DNA from: Rhodanobacter sp. C05
GTDB lineage: Bacteria > Pseudomonadota > Gammaproteobacteria > Xanthomonadales > Rhodanobacteraceae
Assembly (NCBI RefSeq): GCF_002001165.1
Contig: NZ_MUNQ01000026.1
Span: 185,988 to 249,987 of the forward strand
Direction: 5' to 3'
Length of the DNA stretch: 64,000 bases
In this document: positions 44,500-54,104 of the stretch, one piece after another
Numbering within the stretch: position 1 is the first letter of the stretch
Layout of the letters: each line of letters starts with the position of its first letter
Notes under the pieces: model-generated
What the model saw: the letters and a program-made list of their open reading frames with translations, nothing else
Databases searched by the model: none
Told to the model about the DNA's origin: nothing
Program-made: the position numbers and the translations under genes

Positions 44500-46341
44500 G
44501 TGGGACTCTCGCTCACCCCCGAAATGATCCTGGTACTCGGGCTGGTGGGTTTCACCATGCTGATGCTGGTGCTGGAGTGGATCCGCGCCGACATGGTGGC
44601 GCTGCTGGTGGTGGTGGCGATCGGCCTGACCGGACTGATCCCGTCCGACCGCGTGTTCAACGGCTTCGCCGGCAATGCGGTGATCGCGATCATCGCGATC
44701 ATGATCATGGGCGAAGGTCTCGACCGCGCCGGCGTGCTCAACCTCACCGCGCGCTTCGTGATGCGCATGGCGCGCGGCGTGGAGTCGCGCCTGGGCCTGG
44801 TGATCAACCTGGTCGCCAGCCTGTTCAGCGCGGTGATTCCCAGCCAGGCGCTGGCCGCACTCATGATTCCGGTCAGCAGCCGCCTGTCCGCGCGCACCGG
44901 CGTGCCGCTGTCGCGGCTGCTCCTGCCGATGGCGTTCTGCATCCTCACTGCGACCAACACCACGCTGATCGCGAACTCGCCGCTGATCGTGCTGAACGAC
45001 CTGATCGCCAGCGCCAACGTGAACCTGCCACCGGGCGCGCATACGATTCCGAAGTTCGGCCTGTTCAGCGTCACCCCGATCGGCCTGGCACTGGCCCTCG
45101 TTGGTGTGGGGTACTTCTACTTCTTCGGCCGCAAGCTGCTGCCCGGTCACGAAGACGAACGGCTGAAGGTGACGCCCGGGCGCACCGAGAGCTACTTCGC
45201 CGAGACCTACGGCATCGGCGGCGAGACCGCCGAACTCACCGTTACCGCGGAAAGCCCGCTGGTCGGCATGAGCATCGGCGAGGTCGAGCAATTGCATGAC
45301 GCGCCGCTGATCCTGGCGATCAAGAGCGGCAACGATGCGCGCATGGCACCGCCGGCCGATCACGTGATCTGGGTCGGCTCCGTGCTCGGCGTGCTCGGCC
45401 CGCGCGATCAGTTGACCCAGTTCGCCAACAACCAGCTGTGCCGACTGTCGACCCGCATGCGCCAGCTCGGCGAACTGTTCAACCCGACCCGCGCCGGTAT
45501 TTCCGAAGTGGTGATTCCGCCGGTCTCGCGCTTCATCAAGCAGACCGTGGGCGACCTGCGCCTGCGCAAGCGCTTCGGCATTTCGGTGTTGGCAGTGACC
45601 CGTGGCGACCAGGTGTTCCGCGACGACGTGCGGGCGGTGACCCTGCGTGCCGGCGATACCGTGGTGCTGCACAGCAACTGGCGCGACCTTTCGCTGGCCG
45701 CCGAGGACAAGGACCTCGTCGTCGTCACCGACATCCCGAAGGAAGAACAGCGCCCCGGCAAGATCTGGCAGGCGGTGGGCTTCTTCGTGCTGGCCAAGTG
45801 CCTGGCGCTGTTCACCAACCTCGATCTGTCGGTGGCGATGATGACCGGCGCGATCGGCATGCTGCTCACCGGTGTACTGAACATGGACGAGGCCTACAAG
45901 GCGGTCAACTGGAAGACGATCTTCGTGACCGCCTGCCTGATTCCTCTGGGTTGGTCGATGGATTCCACCGGCACCGCCGCATGGATCGCCCAGGAAGTGC
46001 TGCAGCATCTGGGTGGCCATTCGCACTGGCTGCTGCAGCTGTGCCTGGCCATCCTCACCCTGCTGTTCTCGCAGGTGATGTCGAATGTCGGCGCCACCGT
46101 GATGATGGTGCCGATCGCGATCAGCGTGGCCGTGGCCACCGGCGGCAACCCGTCCGCCTACGCATTGATCGTCGCGGTATCCTCGTCCAATACCTTCCTG
46201 CTGAGCTCCGGCCATCCGGCACTGATGATGGTCACCGGCCCCGGCGGCTACAAGGGCAAGGATTTCCTGCGCGTCGGCGCGCCACTGACCCTGCTGGTGC
46301 TGGTCGTCACTCTGGTCGCGATCAACCTGCTGTTCCACTGA
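44500..46341 (+). CDS. SLC13-family transporter with two TrkA_C domains
   Basis: 613 residues. Helices 1-5 in the first 200 residues (ILVLGLVGFTMLMLVLEWI, MVALLVVVAIGLTGLIPSD, NAVIAIIAIMIMGEGLDRAG), then two RCK/TrkA_C domains (LVGMSIGEVEQLHDAPLIL; LRLRKRFGISVLAVTRGDQVF, RAGDTVVLH), then more helices ending LRVGAPLTLLVLVVTLVAINLLF. Members carry dicarboxylates, sulfate or other anions with Na+; the substrate is unknown. Start GTG 44500 is uncertain: the only AGG nearby comes from the end of the inserted element, and an ATG is at 44524. The exact minus-strand mirror ORF is not real. Confidence 0.88.
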   Translation: MGLSLTPEMILVLGLVGFTMLMLVLEWIRADMVALLVVVAIGLTGLIPSDRVFNGFAGNAVIAIIAIMIMGEGLDRAGVLNLTARFVMRMARGVESRLGLVINLVASLFSAVIPSQALAALMIPVSSRLSARTGVPLSRLLLPMAFCILTATNTTLIANSPLIVLNDLIASANVNLPPGAHTIPKFGLFSVTPIGLALALVGVGYFYFFGRKLLPGHEDERLKVTPGRTESYFAETYGIGGETAELTVTAESPLVGMSIGEVEQLHDAPLILAIKSGNDARMAPPADHVIWVGSVLGVLGPRDQLTQFANNQLCRLSTRMRQLGELFNPTRAGISEVVIPPVSRFIKQTVGDLRLRKRFGISVLAVTRGDQVFRDDVRAVTLRAGDTVVLHSNWRDLSLAAEDKDLVVVTDIPKEEQRPGKIWQAVGFFVLAKCLALFTNLDLSVAMMTGAIGMLLTGVLNMDEAYKAVNWKTIFVTACLIPLGWSMDSTGTAAWIAQEVLQHLGGHSHWLLQLCLAILTLLFSQVMSNVGATVMMVPIAISVAVATGGNPSAYALIVAVSSSNTFLLSSGHPALMMVTGPGGYKGKDFLRVGAPLTLLVLVVTLVAINLLFH

Positions 46342-46377
46342 GCGCGCTGACCGCGTGCCACGTAGTGCATCTGTGCT

Positions 46378-47397
46378 TCAGCTGCGCCGGAAGAACGCCG
46401 CGAACGCCGCGACCGTGCGCTCCACGCCATCGTCGTCGATATCCAGGTGCGTAACCAGGCGCAGCGTGGGCAGGTAACCGATGCTGATGCGGATGCCCGC
46501 TTCGCGCAGATGGACGTCCAGATCGCGCAGGCGCTCGGCGGCCACATTGACGAACACCATGTTGGTGAACTGGCCGAGCAGATCGACACCGGCGATCTCG
46601 CGCAGCCGTCCGGCCAGATAAGCCGCGCGCCGATGATCGTCGGCCAGTCGCGCCACATGATGATCCAGCGCGTGCAGGCAGCCGGCAGCGAGGATACCGG
46701 CCTGACGCCAGCCGCCACCGGTCACCTTGCGCCAGCGCCGCGCCTTGTCGATCAGTGCATGCGAGCCGACCAGCACCGAGCCGACCGGCGCGCCAAGACC
46801 CTTTGACAGGCAGATGGATACGGTATCGAAATGCCGCGCGATCTCCCGCGCCGGCACGCCGCAAGCTACCGCAGCGTTGTACAGACGCGCGCCATCCAGG
46901 TGCAGCCCAAGCCCGTGCGCACGCGCCACGTCGTGCGCGGCAGTCAGGTAATCCAGCGGCAGGGCACGGCCATGCCAGGTGTTCTCCAATACCAGCACGC
47001 GCGTGCGCGCGAAGTGCGGGTCGACCGGCTTGATCGCCGCCTCGATGTTCTGCAGCGGCAACGTACCATCCGCCGCCTGCACGATCGGCTGCGGCTGGAT
47101 CGAGCCGAGCACCGCCGCGCCCCCACCCTCGAACTTGTAAGTGTGCGCATCCATGCCGACCAGGTATTCATCGCCGCGTTCGCAATGCGCCAGCAGTGCC
47201 AGCAGGTTGGACTGCGTGCCGCTGGGCACGAACAGCCCCGCATCGAAGCCCAGATCTTCAGCCATTCGCCGCTGCAGCGCATTGACCGTGGGGTCCTCGC
47301 CATAGACATCGTCGCCGACTTCGGCGGCCAGCATCGCTGCCCGCATGGCCGCTGTGGGCCGGGTCACGGTGTCACTGCGCAGGTCGATCATGTCCAC
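46378..47397 (-). CDS. ltaE: Low-specificity L-threonine aldolase
   Basis: 339 residues, PLP fold type I. It splits threonine or allo-threonine to glycine and acetaldehyde. Motifs: DLRSDTVTRPTAAMRAAM at the start, GEDPTVNALQRRMAE, VPSGTQSNLLALLAH, LHLDGARLYNA and the PLP Lys region SICLSKGLGAPVGSVLVGS. Start is GTG 47397 (GAGAGG seven bases upstream); ATG 47391 is two codons in. Convergent with the SLC13 gene. Confidence 0.94.
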   Translation of the reverse strand: MDMIDLRSDTVTRPTAAMRAAMLAAEVGDDVYGEDPTVNALQRRMAEDLGFDAGLFVPSGTQSNLLALLAHCERGDEYLVGMDAHTYKFEGGGAAVLGSIQPQPIVQAADGTLPLQNIEAAIKPVDPHFARTRVLVLENTWHGRALPLDYLTAAHDVARAHGLGLHLDGARLYNAAVACGVPAREIARHFDTVSICLSKGLGAPVGSVLVGSHALIDKARRWRKVTGGGWRQAGILAAGCLHALDHHVARLADDHRRAAYLAGRLREIAGVDLLGQFTNMVFVNVAAERLRDLDVHLREAGIRISIGYLPTLRLVTHLDIDDDGVERTVAAFAAFFRRS

Positions 47398-47564
47398 GGC
47401 AAAACCTCTCGATCAGGAAACCCCGCCAGCTTGATCGGTCACACGAAAACGAGCAACCGGCCAGCGTCGCGCGTACCCGTTCCGTAGTCCGATTCAGTCG
47501 ATCTCCAGTAGTAGCATGGCGACATTCGCGCCATGCAGTCGCGCGCCCAAGGGATTCTGTCGCC

Positions 47565-49355
47565 GTGTCGATCCTGCGTCTCTACCTGCGCGTGCTTGCG
47601 CTGCTCGCACCCGAACGCAAACTGGCGATCACGTTGGCGCTGGCCAATCTTGCGCTGGCAGGAATCTACTTCCTCGAACCGATGCTGTTCGGTCGCGTGG
47701 TCGATGCGCTGGCGTCGCCGCAGGCAGGCCATGCGCCGCGACTGATCGCGCTGTGGGCACTGGCCGGCTTCGGTGGCGTGCTGGCCGGCGTATGGGTTTC
47801 CCTGCATGCCGATCGACTCGCGCACCGGCGGCGGCTGGCCGCGATCGCGGCGTTTTTCGAACATGCCGCCGCGCTGCCGCTGGCCTTCCACGGCGAATAC
47901 CACACCGGCCGCCTCTCGCGCATCATGAACAACGGTGTCGGCAATCTGTTCAACCTGTGGCTGAGCTTCTTCCGCGAACACCTCGCCACCTTGCTGTCGA
48001 TCTTCGTGATGGTGCCGATCGCACTGACCATGAACTGGAAGCTGGCGCTGCTGATGATCGCGTTGATGCTCAGCTTCGCGGTGTCCAATGCGATCGCGGT
48101 GCAGCGCACGCACAAGGCGCAGGGCGAGGTGGAGGAGTTGCACCACGAGATCGCCACGCGCGCCGGCGATGTGTTCGGCAACGTCACCGTGGTGCAGAGC
48201 TTCACCCGACTCAGCGCCGAGGCGGCTGCACTGAAGGAGATGATGAGGCGCGTGCTGGCCGCGCAGTATCCCGTGCTGCGCGGCTGGGCGATCCTGTCGG
48301 TGCTGAACCGCGCCGCCAGCACACTGACGATCGTGGCGATCTTCGCGCTCGGCGCCTCGCTGCATGCACGCGGCGAAGTGACCGTGGGCGGCATCGTCAG
48401 CTTCGTCGGCTTCGCCTTGATGCTGATCGGCCGGCTCGAACAATTCGCCAGTTTCATCTCCGGCCTGTTCTTCCAGACCCAGTCGCTGCATGACTACTTC
48501 GCGGTGCTCGACCAGCGCCCGGCAATCGTCGATGCACCTACTGCCAGCGTGCTGCCGCGTGTGCGCGGCGAGGTGGTATTCGATCGGGTCAGCTTCGGCT
48601 ACGACCCGGTGCAGCCTGCGCTGCACGAGCTGAATTTCCGCGCTGCGCCCGGCAGCACGATCGCGCTGGTCGGCCCCACCGGGGCCGGCAAGAGCACCGC
48701 GCTCAGCCTGCTCTACCGTGCCTACGATCCGTCCGGCGGACGCATCACCATCGACGGCCAGGACATCCGCACCGTCACGCTCGACTCGCTGCGCCGGAAC
48801 ATCGGCGTGGTATTCCAGGACCCGGGCATGTTCTACCGCTCGATCCTCGACAACCTGCGCATCGGCAAGCCGGATGCGAACCTCGCCGAGATCGAACAGG
48901 CCGTGGCCGCCGCCGAAGCCGCTGCGTTTATCGCGCGCAAACCGGAAGGACTGGAAACACTGGTAGCCGAGCGTGGTCGCTCGCTGTCCGGCGGCGAACG
49001 CCAGCGCCTGGCGATCGCCCGCGCAATGCTGAAGGACGCTCCGATCATGGTGCTCGACGAAGCCACCAGCGCGCTGGACAACGCCACCGAGGCACGCATC
49101 CAGCGCGCGCTCGACGCGCTCACCCGTGGCCGCACGACCTTCGTGATCGCACACCGGTTGTCCACCGTGCGCAACGCCGACATCATCCTGGTGCTGGAGC
49201 AGGGCCGGCTGGTGGAACAAGGCCGCTTCGACGAACTGATACGACAGGATGGCCTGTTTGCGCGACTGGCCGAGGACGGCAAGTTTGCCCCGGACGCAAT
49301 GCCCGCCAGTGATATCGATGGCGAGACCACCGAATCGCTGGCGAAGATTGACTGA
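47565..49355 (+). CDS. ABC exporter, permease-ATPase fusion (cyclic glucan exporter NdvA/ChvA-like)
   Basis: 596 residues. A six-helix exporter membrane domain in the first 320 residues, then the ATPase with Walker A GPTGAGKST, signature LSGGERQRLAIARAM, Walker B MVLDEATSALDN and H-loop VIAHRLSTV. Best recalled likeness is the ChvA/NdvA glucan exporter family (LEPMLFGRVVDALA, EIATRAGDVFGNVTVVQSFTR), which moves cyclic beta-1,2-glucan into the periplasm, but lipid A-type MsbA-like exporters are also similar. No glucan synthase is within the window. Start GTG 47565. Confidence 0.85.
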   Translation: MSILRLYLRVLALLAPERKLAITLALANLALAGIYFLEPMLFGRVVDALASPQAGHAPRLIALWALAGFGGVLAGVWVSLHADRLAHRRRLAAIAAFFEHAAALPLAFHGEYHTGRLSRIMNNGVGNLFNLWLSFFREHLATLLSIFVMVPIALTMNWKLALLMIALMLSFAVSNAIAVQRTHKAQGEVEELHHEIATRAGDVFGNVTVVQSFTRLSAEAAALKEMMRRVLAAQYPVLRGWAILSVLNRAASTLTIVAIFALGASLHARGEVTVGGIVSFVGFALMLIGRLEQFASFISGLFFQTQSLHDYFAVLDQRPAIVDAPTASVLPRVRGEVVFDRVSFGYDPVQPALHELNFRAAPGSTIALVGPTGAGKSTALSLLYRAYDPSGGRITIDGQDIRTVTLDSLRRNIGVVFQDPGMFYRSILDNLRIGKPDANLAEIEQAVAAAEAAAFIARKPEGLETLVAERGRSLSGGERQRLAIARAMLKDAPIMVLDEATSALDNATEARIQRALDALTRGRTTFVIAHRLSTVRNADIILVLEQGRLVEQGRFDELIRQDGLFARLAEDGKFAPDAMPASDIDGETTESLAKID

Positions 49356-49420
49356 TCCTGCAAGCGGATCGCGCAACATCGCGACGGCATGAACCGTCGC
49401 CCGCCGAATACGGATACCGC

Positions 49421-49531
49421 TTATCGGACGATCTGGAAATGCACCATCAGCCAGCCGGCGGAAGCGCTGAGATAGATGCAGACGGCCAGCCAGAATCCGA
49501 AGGAATCCTTGTTCCACATATGCTTGTTCAT
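49421..49531 (-). CDS. 36-residue single-pass membrane peptide
   Basis: A small gene starting at ATG 49531 behind a strong purine-rich site (GGGGGGTAGGT directly before it). The peptide begins MNKHMWNKDSFGFWLAVCIY and has one hydrophobic helix (FWLAVCIYLSASAGWLMVHF) with a positive start. It is the end of a longer non-conserved ORF, but only this part looks coding. Unknown family; small membrane regulators of transporters look like this. The neighbouring ABC exporter converges on it. Confidence 0.45.
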   Translation of the reverse strand: MNKHMWNKDSFGFWLAVCIYLSASAGWLMVHFQIVR

Positions 49532-49822
49532 ACCTACCCCCCAAGGCATTGCGAGCCGTGGCGCCAACGATGCGCTCACTCTCGACACCTGGGGACAAGC
49601 CAGCTTCGTACCAGATTGCCCGGTTGCCGGCAGATTTCGGCACGGAATGACAGCGTCGCGACGGCAATCACACTCCGGGCGTGCCATACCGCACGTTTCA
49701 CTGGCTCCGGGGTGCCTACCGGTCAGGGTGCCCGTTGAAATCAGCATGGACCGATATCGCGTCCGATAGCGTGCACTGACGCAAATGGTCGCCCGCTGCC
49801 GCAGCAGGTCAGATCAGAACCG
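49532..49822. other. Intergenic region without supported gene
   Basis: 291 bases between the small peptide gene and lptG, both minus-strand. I see a possible -10 TATCGCG-poor start and no repeat, hairpin or ORF of note. The GCGACGG/CCGTCGC dyad at 49381-49400, on the other side of the peptide gene, may end ABC-exporter transcription. Confidence 0.3.
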
Positions 49823-50923
49823 TCAGGCGTGTCGGCGGAAATACAGCCATGCCGCCAACGCCAGGATCAGCGCCGGCAACAGGTTGGCGACCAGCGGCGG
49901 AATGCCATAGACCGTACCGAAACTGACCATTGCCTTCTGCAGGAAGTACCAGCCGATCGCAAGCAGCATGCCCATGAACATGCGCTTGCCGAGACCGCCG
50001 GAACGCAGCGCACCGAACGCGAACGGCATGGCGCAAAGCACCAGCACCAGCACATTGAGCGGATAAAGTGCGCGCGCCCAGAACGCGATCGCATACACGC
50101 CAGGACTCTCGCCGTTACCTTCCAGATAATTCATGTTGCGGCGCAGATCGCGCATGGCCAGGTATTGCGGCTGGATCAGCGACTCCTGCAGCACGTTCGG
50201 ATCGAGCCGCGAATCCCACTGTTCGTTGCGTGTCGTCGTGGTATGCGTACCGTGCTCGTCCAGCGTGGTGCTGCGCACCTGGTCGAACACCCATTGCTTG
50301 CCATTGTGCTCGGCGGTCTTCGCCCAATCGAAACGGCTGAGCTGTCCGTCCGATGTCATCGTGAACACGCGCACGTCCGCCAGCTGCACCGCGTCATGCC
50401 CGTCAACCTGCCGCAGCAGACTGCTCTTCGCATTGATGAAACGATTTCCGTCGCGCGCCCACAGACCACTGCTGGTCTCGCCGAGTGCGCCAGACGAGCG
50501 CACGCGAAGATCCATCGCCTGCGCCTGCTGGTCGCCCCAGGGTGCTGCCGTCTCGCCAAGGATCATTACGCCAACCGTGACCACGGCAACCACACCGACA
50601 GCGGAGACGGCAATGCGCAGCTTGGAGAGGCCTGTCGTGCGCAGTGCCGTCAACTCGCCACTCGCGGCAAGACCGCCAAGGCCGAGCAAGCCGCCGATCG
50701 CCGTCGCAAAAATGAACATCTCGTACAGGCGCCGCGGAATCGTCACCAGCACGTACACGATGGCATTGCTCAGCGTGTAGCCGTTCTTGCCGATATTGCC
50801 GAGCTGGCGCAGCAGTTGGAAGACCGCGTCCAGGCCTGCAAGTACCAGCCAGACCGTCAGCAGCGAGGTGAGTACCGTGATACCGATCAGCCAGTCGACG
50901 CGCTTGATGCGGAAGATAGCCAT
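49823..50923 (-). CDS. lptG: LPS export ABC transporter permease LptG
   Basis: 366 residues. N-terminal helices (FRIKRVDWLIGITVLTSLLTVWLVLAGLDAV ... YVLVTIPRRLYEMFIFATAIGGLLGLG), a large periplasmic beta-jellyroll (residues about 110-270) and C-terminal helices ending AALILALAAWLYFRRHA. With LptF it forms the inner-membrane permease that extracts LPS toward LptC/LptA. Start ATG 50923 overlaps the lptF stop (TGATG). The ORF reaches 51061 but lies inside lptF. Confidence 0.93.
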   Translation of the reverse strand: MAIFRIKRVDWLIGITVLTSLLTVWLVLAGLDAVFQLLRQLGNIGKNGYTLSNAIVYVLVTIPRRLYEMFIFATAIGGLLGLGGLAASGELTALRTTGLSKLRIAVSAVGVVAVVTVGVMILGETAAPWGDQQAQAMDLRVRSSGALGETSSGLWARDGNRFINAKSSLLRQVDGHDAVQLADVRVFTMTSDGQLSRFDWAKTAEHNGKQWVFDQVRSTTLDEHGTHTTTTRNEQWDSRLDPNVLQESLIQPQYLAMRDLRRNMNYLEGNGESPGVYAIAFWARALYPLNVLVLVLCAMPFAFGALRSGGLGKRMFMGMLLAIGWYFLQKAMVSFGTVYGIPPLVANLLPALILALAAWLYFRRHA

Positions 50924-52026
50924 CAGACGGCCGCCTTTCGAAGCTTGCGTGCCACGTACTGACTGCGGAACATCCAGGCGGCAAACAGGAACACCAGCAG
51001 GCTCACGAACCACATCGGGCCGGCATGATGCCAGTGACCCTTGGCGATCTGTCCGCGGCACAGTGCCAGCAACAGGTAGTACGCGTAGAAGCTGACCAGC
51101 GCCAGCAGCAGACGCCCGAAGCGTGGTTCACGTGGACTCTGCCGCGACAGTGGCAGCGCCAGCATCAGCAGGACCAGACTCATGGCGGGCGCGATGGTGC
51201 GCCAGGCAAACTCGGCGCGCGCGTCGGCATTGTCGGTGCGCATCAGCGCGAAGGTGTCCATGCTCGCCGCGGGATCCTCCGAGCTGTCGGATTGCACGTT
51301 GGACAGCGAGGCATCATTGCGCTCGTACTGCATCTTGCGCCAGTTGTCGGCACCCAGCGGTATCTCGTATTGCCAGCCGTCATACAGCGCGAGGAAACGA
51401 TCCGTGCCGCTGCTTTCCTGATAGAGCTGACCATGCTTGCCGCTGATCACCTTGAGCTCGCGGCTGCCATCCTTGTTGGTGCGCTCTCTGGAGATGAAGG
51501 TGTTGCCGAGTACGCTGCCATCACGGCTCAGCGTGTCGACAAAGATGATGCCGCCCTTGTTCGGCAAGGGCGTGAAGCGACCTGCATCGAGACCGGCCGC
51601 AATCACGGAACGGTTGGCCGCGGCCACCAGGGCATCGGAGGTGCGTGCCGCCCACGGCCCAAGCCAGAGCGAGACCATGGCCACCAGCAGCATGACCACG
51701 ATCGCCAGCAGGGACATCGGCCGCAGCAGGCCACCTGCGCCCATGCCTGACGAGGCCAGCACATGCATTTCGCTCTCGCGATACATGCGGCCCAAGCCGT
51801 ACAGCACGCCAATGAAGGCAGAGAGTGGCAGCAGCGTGGGCAGGCCCTGGATCATGTTCAGGCCCAGCACCTGGAACATCACGCTGGCCGGAAAACTGCC
51901 ATTGGCCACCTGCTTCAGCACCTGCGCAAAGGTAGTGCCGGACATGATGGCCAGCAGCACAATCGCGGTGGCAAGCATGGTCTGCCCCAGTTCGCGCAGG
52001 AAATAACGATCGAGAATGCTCAGCAT
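50923..52026 (-). CDS. lptF: LPS export ABC transporter permease LptF
   Basis: 367 residues, sister of LptG. Start LSILDRYFLRELGQTMLATAIVLLAI; then QGLPTLLPLSAFIGVLYGLGRMYRESEMHVLASSGMG, periplasmic domain with VSGKHG-type repeats (GIIFVDTLSRDGSVLGNTFI) and last helices ending RKAAV. Start ATG 52026; upstream ORF to 52131 crosses the divergent pepA. lptF-lptG with divergent pepA and then holC is a conserved gammaproteobacterial block. Confidence 0.94.
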   Translation of the reverse strand: MLSILDRYFLRELGQTMLATAIVLLAIMSGTTFAQVLKQVANGSFPASVMFQVLGLNMIQGLPTLLPLSAFIGVLYGLGRMYRESEMHVLASSGMGAGGLLRPMSLLAIVVMLLVAMVSLWLGPWAARTSDALVAAANRSVIAAGLDAGRFTPLPNKGGIIFVDTLSRDGSVLGNTFISRERTNKDGSRELKVISGKHGQLYQESSGTDRFLALYDGWQYEIPLGADNWRKMQYERNDASLSNVQSDSSEDPAASMDTFALMRTDNADARAEFAWRTIAPAMSLVLLMLALPLSRQSPREPRFGRLLLALVSFYAYYLLLALCRGQIAKGHWHHAGPMWFVSLLVFLFAAWMFRSQYVARKLRKAAV

Positions 52027-52124
52027 GGGATAAACTTGTTCGCTTCCTCGCCATGCCCCATCCGGCCGGCAAACCACAAGTCTAGCCGGTCCGGCCGCTG
52101 CCGGGCCCATACAGGAATCATCCG

Positions 52125-53615
52125 ATGACACTCCAGTTCAGCCTCGGCACTGCCGCCCCGGAAACCGTTGAGACCGCCTGCGTGGTGGTGGGCGTGTACG
52201 AACACGGCGTGCTGAGCAGTGCTGCCGCGCGCGTGGACAGTGCCGTTGACGGCGTGATCAAGCGCCAGGTGGAAACCGGCGACATCAGCGGCAAGGCCGG
52301 CAGTACCACCCTGCTGTTCGCACCCGCAGGCATCGCCGCCAAGCGCGTGCTGGTCGTCGGGCTGGGTTCGCAGAAATCGTTCGACGCGGCCCGTTTCCAG
52401 AAAGTGAATATCGAAGCAGCGCGCACCGTGGGCAAACTGCCGCTCACCGAGGCGGTGTCGTACCTGACCGAAATCGATGTCCCGGGCCGCGACAGTGCGT
52501 GGCGCGTGCGCGTTGCCGCACTGGCCAGCGATCATGCCGCCTACCGTTACACCGCCACGTTCAAGCCGCGCGACAAGAGCAAGCAGCCAGCAGAACTTGG
52601 CACCATCACGTTTGCCGCCAGCGACGATGCCCAAGCTGGTCTCGACCAGGCGCGCGCGATCGCCGAAGGTGTGCGCTTTGCCCGCGACCTGGCCAACCTG
52701 CCGCCGAACATCTGCACCCCGGCGTATATCGCCGCGCAGGCACAGACCTTTGCCGAAGGCCGGGACAAGGTCAGCTGCAACGTGCTCGACGAGATCGAGA
52801 TGGAAAAGCTCGGCTTCGGCTCGCTGCTGGCGGTGGGCCGCGGTTCGGTCAACAAGCCCCGGCTCATCGTGCTGCAGTACAAGGGTGGCAATGACGGTGA
52901 CAAGCCCTACGCCTTTGTCGGCAAGGGCGTCACCTTCGACTCCGGCGGCATCAGCCTGAAACCCGGTGCGGGCATGGAGGAGATGAAGTTCGACATGGGC
53001 GGCGCGGCCGGCGTGCTCGGCGCGTTTGTCGCCGCGGTGAAGATGGGTCTCAAGCTCAACCTGGTCTGTGTGGTGCCGAGCGTGGAGAACATGCCCGACG
53101 GCGACAGCTACCGTCCCAGCGACGTGCTGACCAGTTTGTCCGGCCTGACCATCGAGGTGCTCAACACCGACGCGGAAGGCCGGCTGATCCTGTGCGACGC
53201 GCTCACCTACACCGCGCAGACCTTCCAGCCGCACACCCTGATCGATGCCGCCACGCTCACCGGCGCCTGCGTGATCGCCTTGGGCAAGCATGCCACCGGC
53301 CTGATGAGCAAGCACGACGACCTCGCCGCCGAACTGCTCGGTGCGGGTGACGAGACGCTCGACCGCGCCTGGCGCCTGCCGCTGTGGGACGACTACCAGG
53401 CACAGCTCGACTCCGGCTTTGCCGACGTCGCCAACATCGGTGGCAAGAGCGCCGGCGCGATCACTGCCGCCTGCTTCCTGTCGCGTTTCACCGACGGCCA
53501 GCGTTGGGCGCATCTGGACATCGCCGGCACGGCATGGGACGAGGGCCGCAAGGGTCTTGCCACCGGCCGGCCGGTGGCGCTGCTGACACAGTGGCTGATC
53601 GACCGCGCCCGTTGA
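52125..53615 (+). CDS. pepA: Leucyl aminopeptidase PepA
   Basis: 496 residues, M17 family. C-terminal catalytic domain with the metal/active motifs VGKGVTFDSGGISLKPGAGMEEMKFDMGGAAGV, NTDAEGRLILCDAL and TGACVIALG. PepA also binds DNA at XerCD sites in E. coli. Divergent from lptF (98-base gap), followed by a REP hairpin and holC. Confidence 0.97.
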   Translation: MTLQFSLGTAAPETVETACVVVGVYEHGVLSSAAARVDSAVDGVIKRQVETGDISGKAGSTTLLFAPAGIAAKRVLVVGLGSQKSFDAARFQKVNIEAARTVGKLPLTEAVSYLTEIDVPGRDSAWRVRVAALASDHAAYRYTATFKPRDKSKQPAELGTITFAASDDAQAGLDQARAIAEGVRFARDLANLPPNICTPAYIAAQAQTFAEGRDKVSCNVLDEIEMEKLGFGSLLAVGRGSVNKPRLIVLQYKGGNDGDKPYAFVGKGVTFDSGGISLKPGAGMEEMKFDMGGAAGVLGAFVAAVKMGLKLNLVCVVPSVENMPDGDSYRPSDVLTSLSGLTIEVLNTDAEGRLILCDALTYTAQTFQPHTLIDAATLTGACVIALGKHATGLMSKHDDLAAELLGAGDETLDRAWRLPLWDDYQAQLDSGFADVANIGGKSAGAITAACFLSRFTDGQRWAHLDIAGTAWDEGRKGLATGRPVALLTQWLIDRAR

Positions 53616-53627
53616 CGCATCGTCGCC

Positions 53628-53655
53628 GTCATTCCGGCCCGCGCCGGAATGACGG
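53628..53655. repeat. REP-like hairpin
   Basis: A 12-base perfect inverted repeat (CGTCATTCCGGC / GCCGGAATGACG) with a CCGC loop between pepA and holC. It carries the same core as the repeat at 1297-1401. Confidence 0.75.
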
Positions 53656-53679
53656 GCAACCAAGGACAGCCATCGCGTC

Positions 53680-54102
53680 ATGCCCCGCGCCGACTTCTAC
53701 CTGATCGACAAACCACGCTTTCGTGAGCAGCCCCTTCTGCTGGTCTGCGAACTGGCGAAGAAGGCGTTCGCCACGCAGCAGCCCACCCTTATCCTGACCC
53801 GCGACTACGCGCAGGCCGAGGCACTCGACGAACTGTTGTGGGCGTTCGACGACGACGCGATGATTCCGCACCAGCTGGCCGGCGACGACGACGATGCGCA
53901 GACCGCCGTGCTGATCGTGCCGCCGGGTATCGACAGCGAAGATCGCCCGCTGGTGATCAATCTGCGCGAAGCCTGCCCCGCCGGTCGCTACCAGCGCGTG
54001 CTGGAGGTGGTGGCCGCCGATCCGGCCGAGCGCGACGGCTCGCGCACCCGCTGGCGCGAATACCAGCAACGCGGTTTCGAACTGCACAAGAACGACATGT
54101 AG
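53680..54102 (+). CDS. holC: DNA polymerase III chi subunit HolC
   Basis: 140 residues. It links SSB with the clamp loader. Family pattern: RADFYLIDKPRFREQPLLLVCELAKKAF, LTRDYAQAEALDELLWAFDDDAMIPHQ, VLIVPPG and LVINLREACPAGRYQRVLEVV. Follows pepA as usual; valS, the common next gene, is not here; the gene instead converges on the hybrid kinase genes. Confidence 0.93.
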   Translation: MPRADFYLIDKPRFREQPLLLVCELAKKAFATQQPTLILTRDYAQAEALDELLWAFDDDAMIPHQLAGDDDDAQTAVLIVPPGIDSEDRPLVINLREACPAGRYQRVLEVVAADPAERDGSRTRWREYQQRGFELHKNDM

Positions 54103-54104
54103 GC

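Noticed and set aside
44497..46338. A 613-codon minus-strand ORF exactly opposite the SLC13 gene
   Set aside because: Same length as the real gene, low-complexity His/Gln/Ala content, no ribosome site; a codon-bias shadow.
47439..49667. A 742-codon minus-strand ORF over the ABC exporter
   Set aside because: Antisense to a clear ABC exporter; composition of a shadow ORF.
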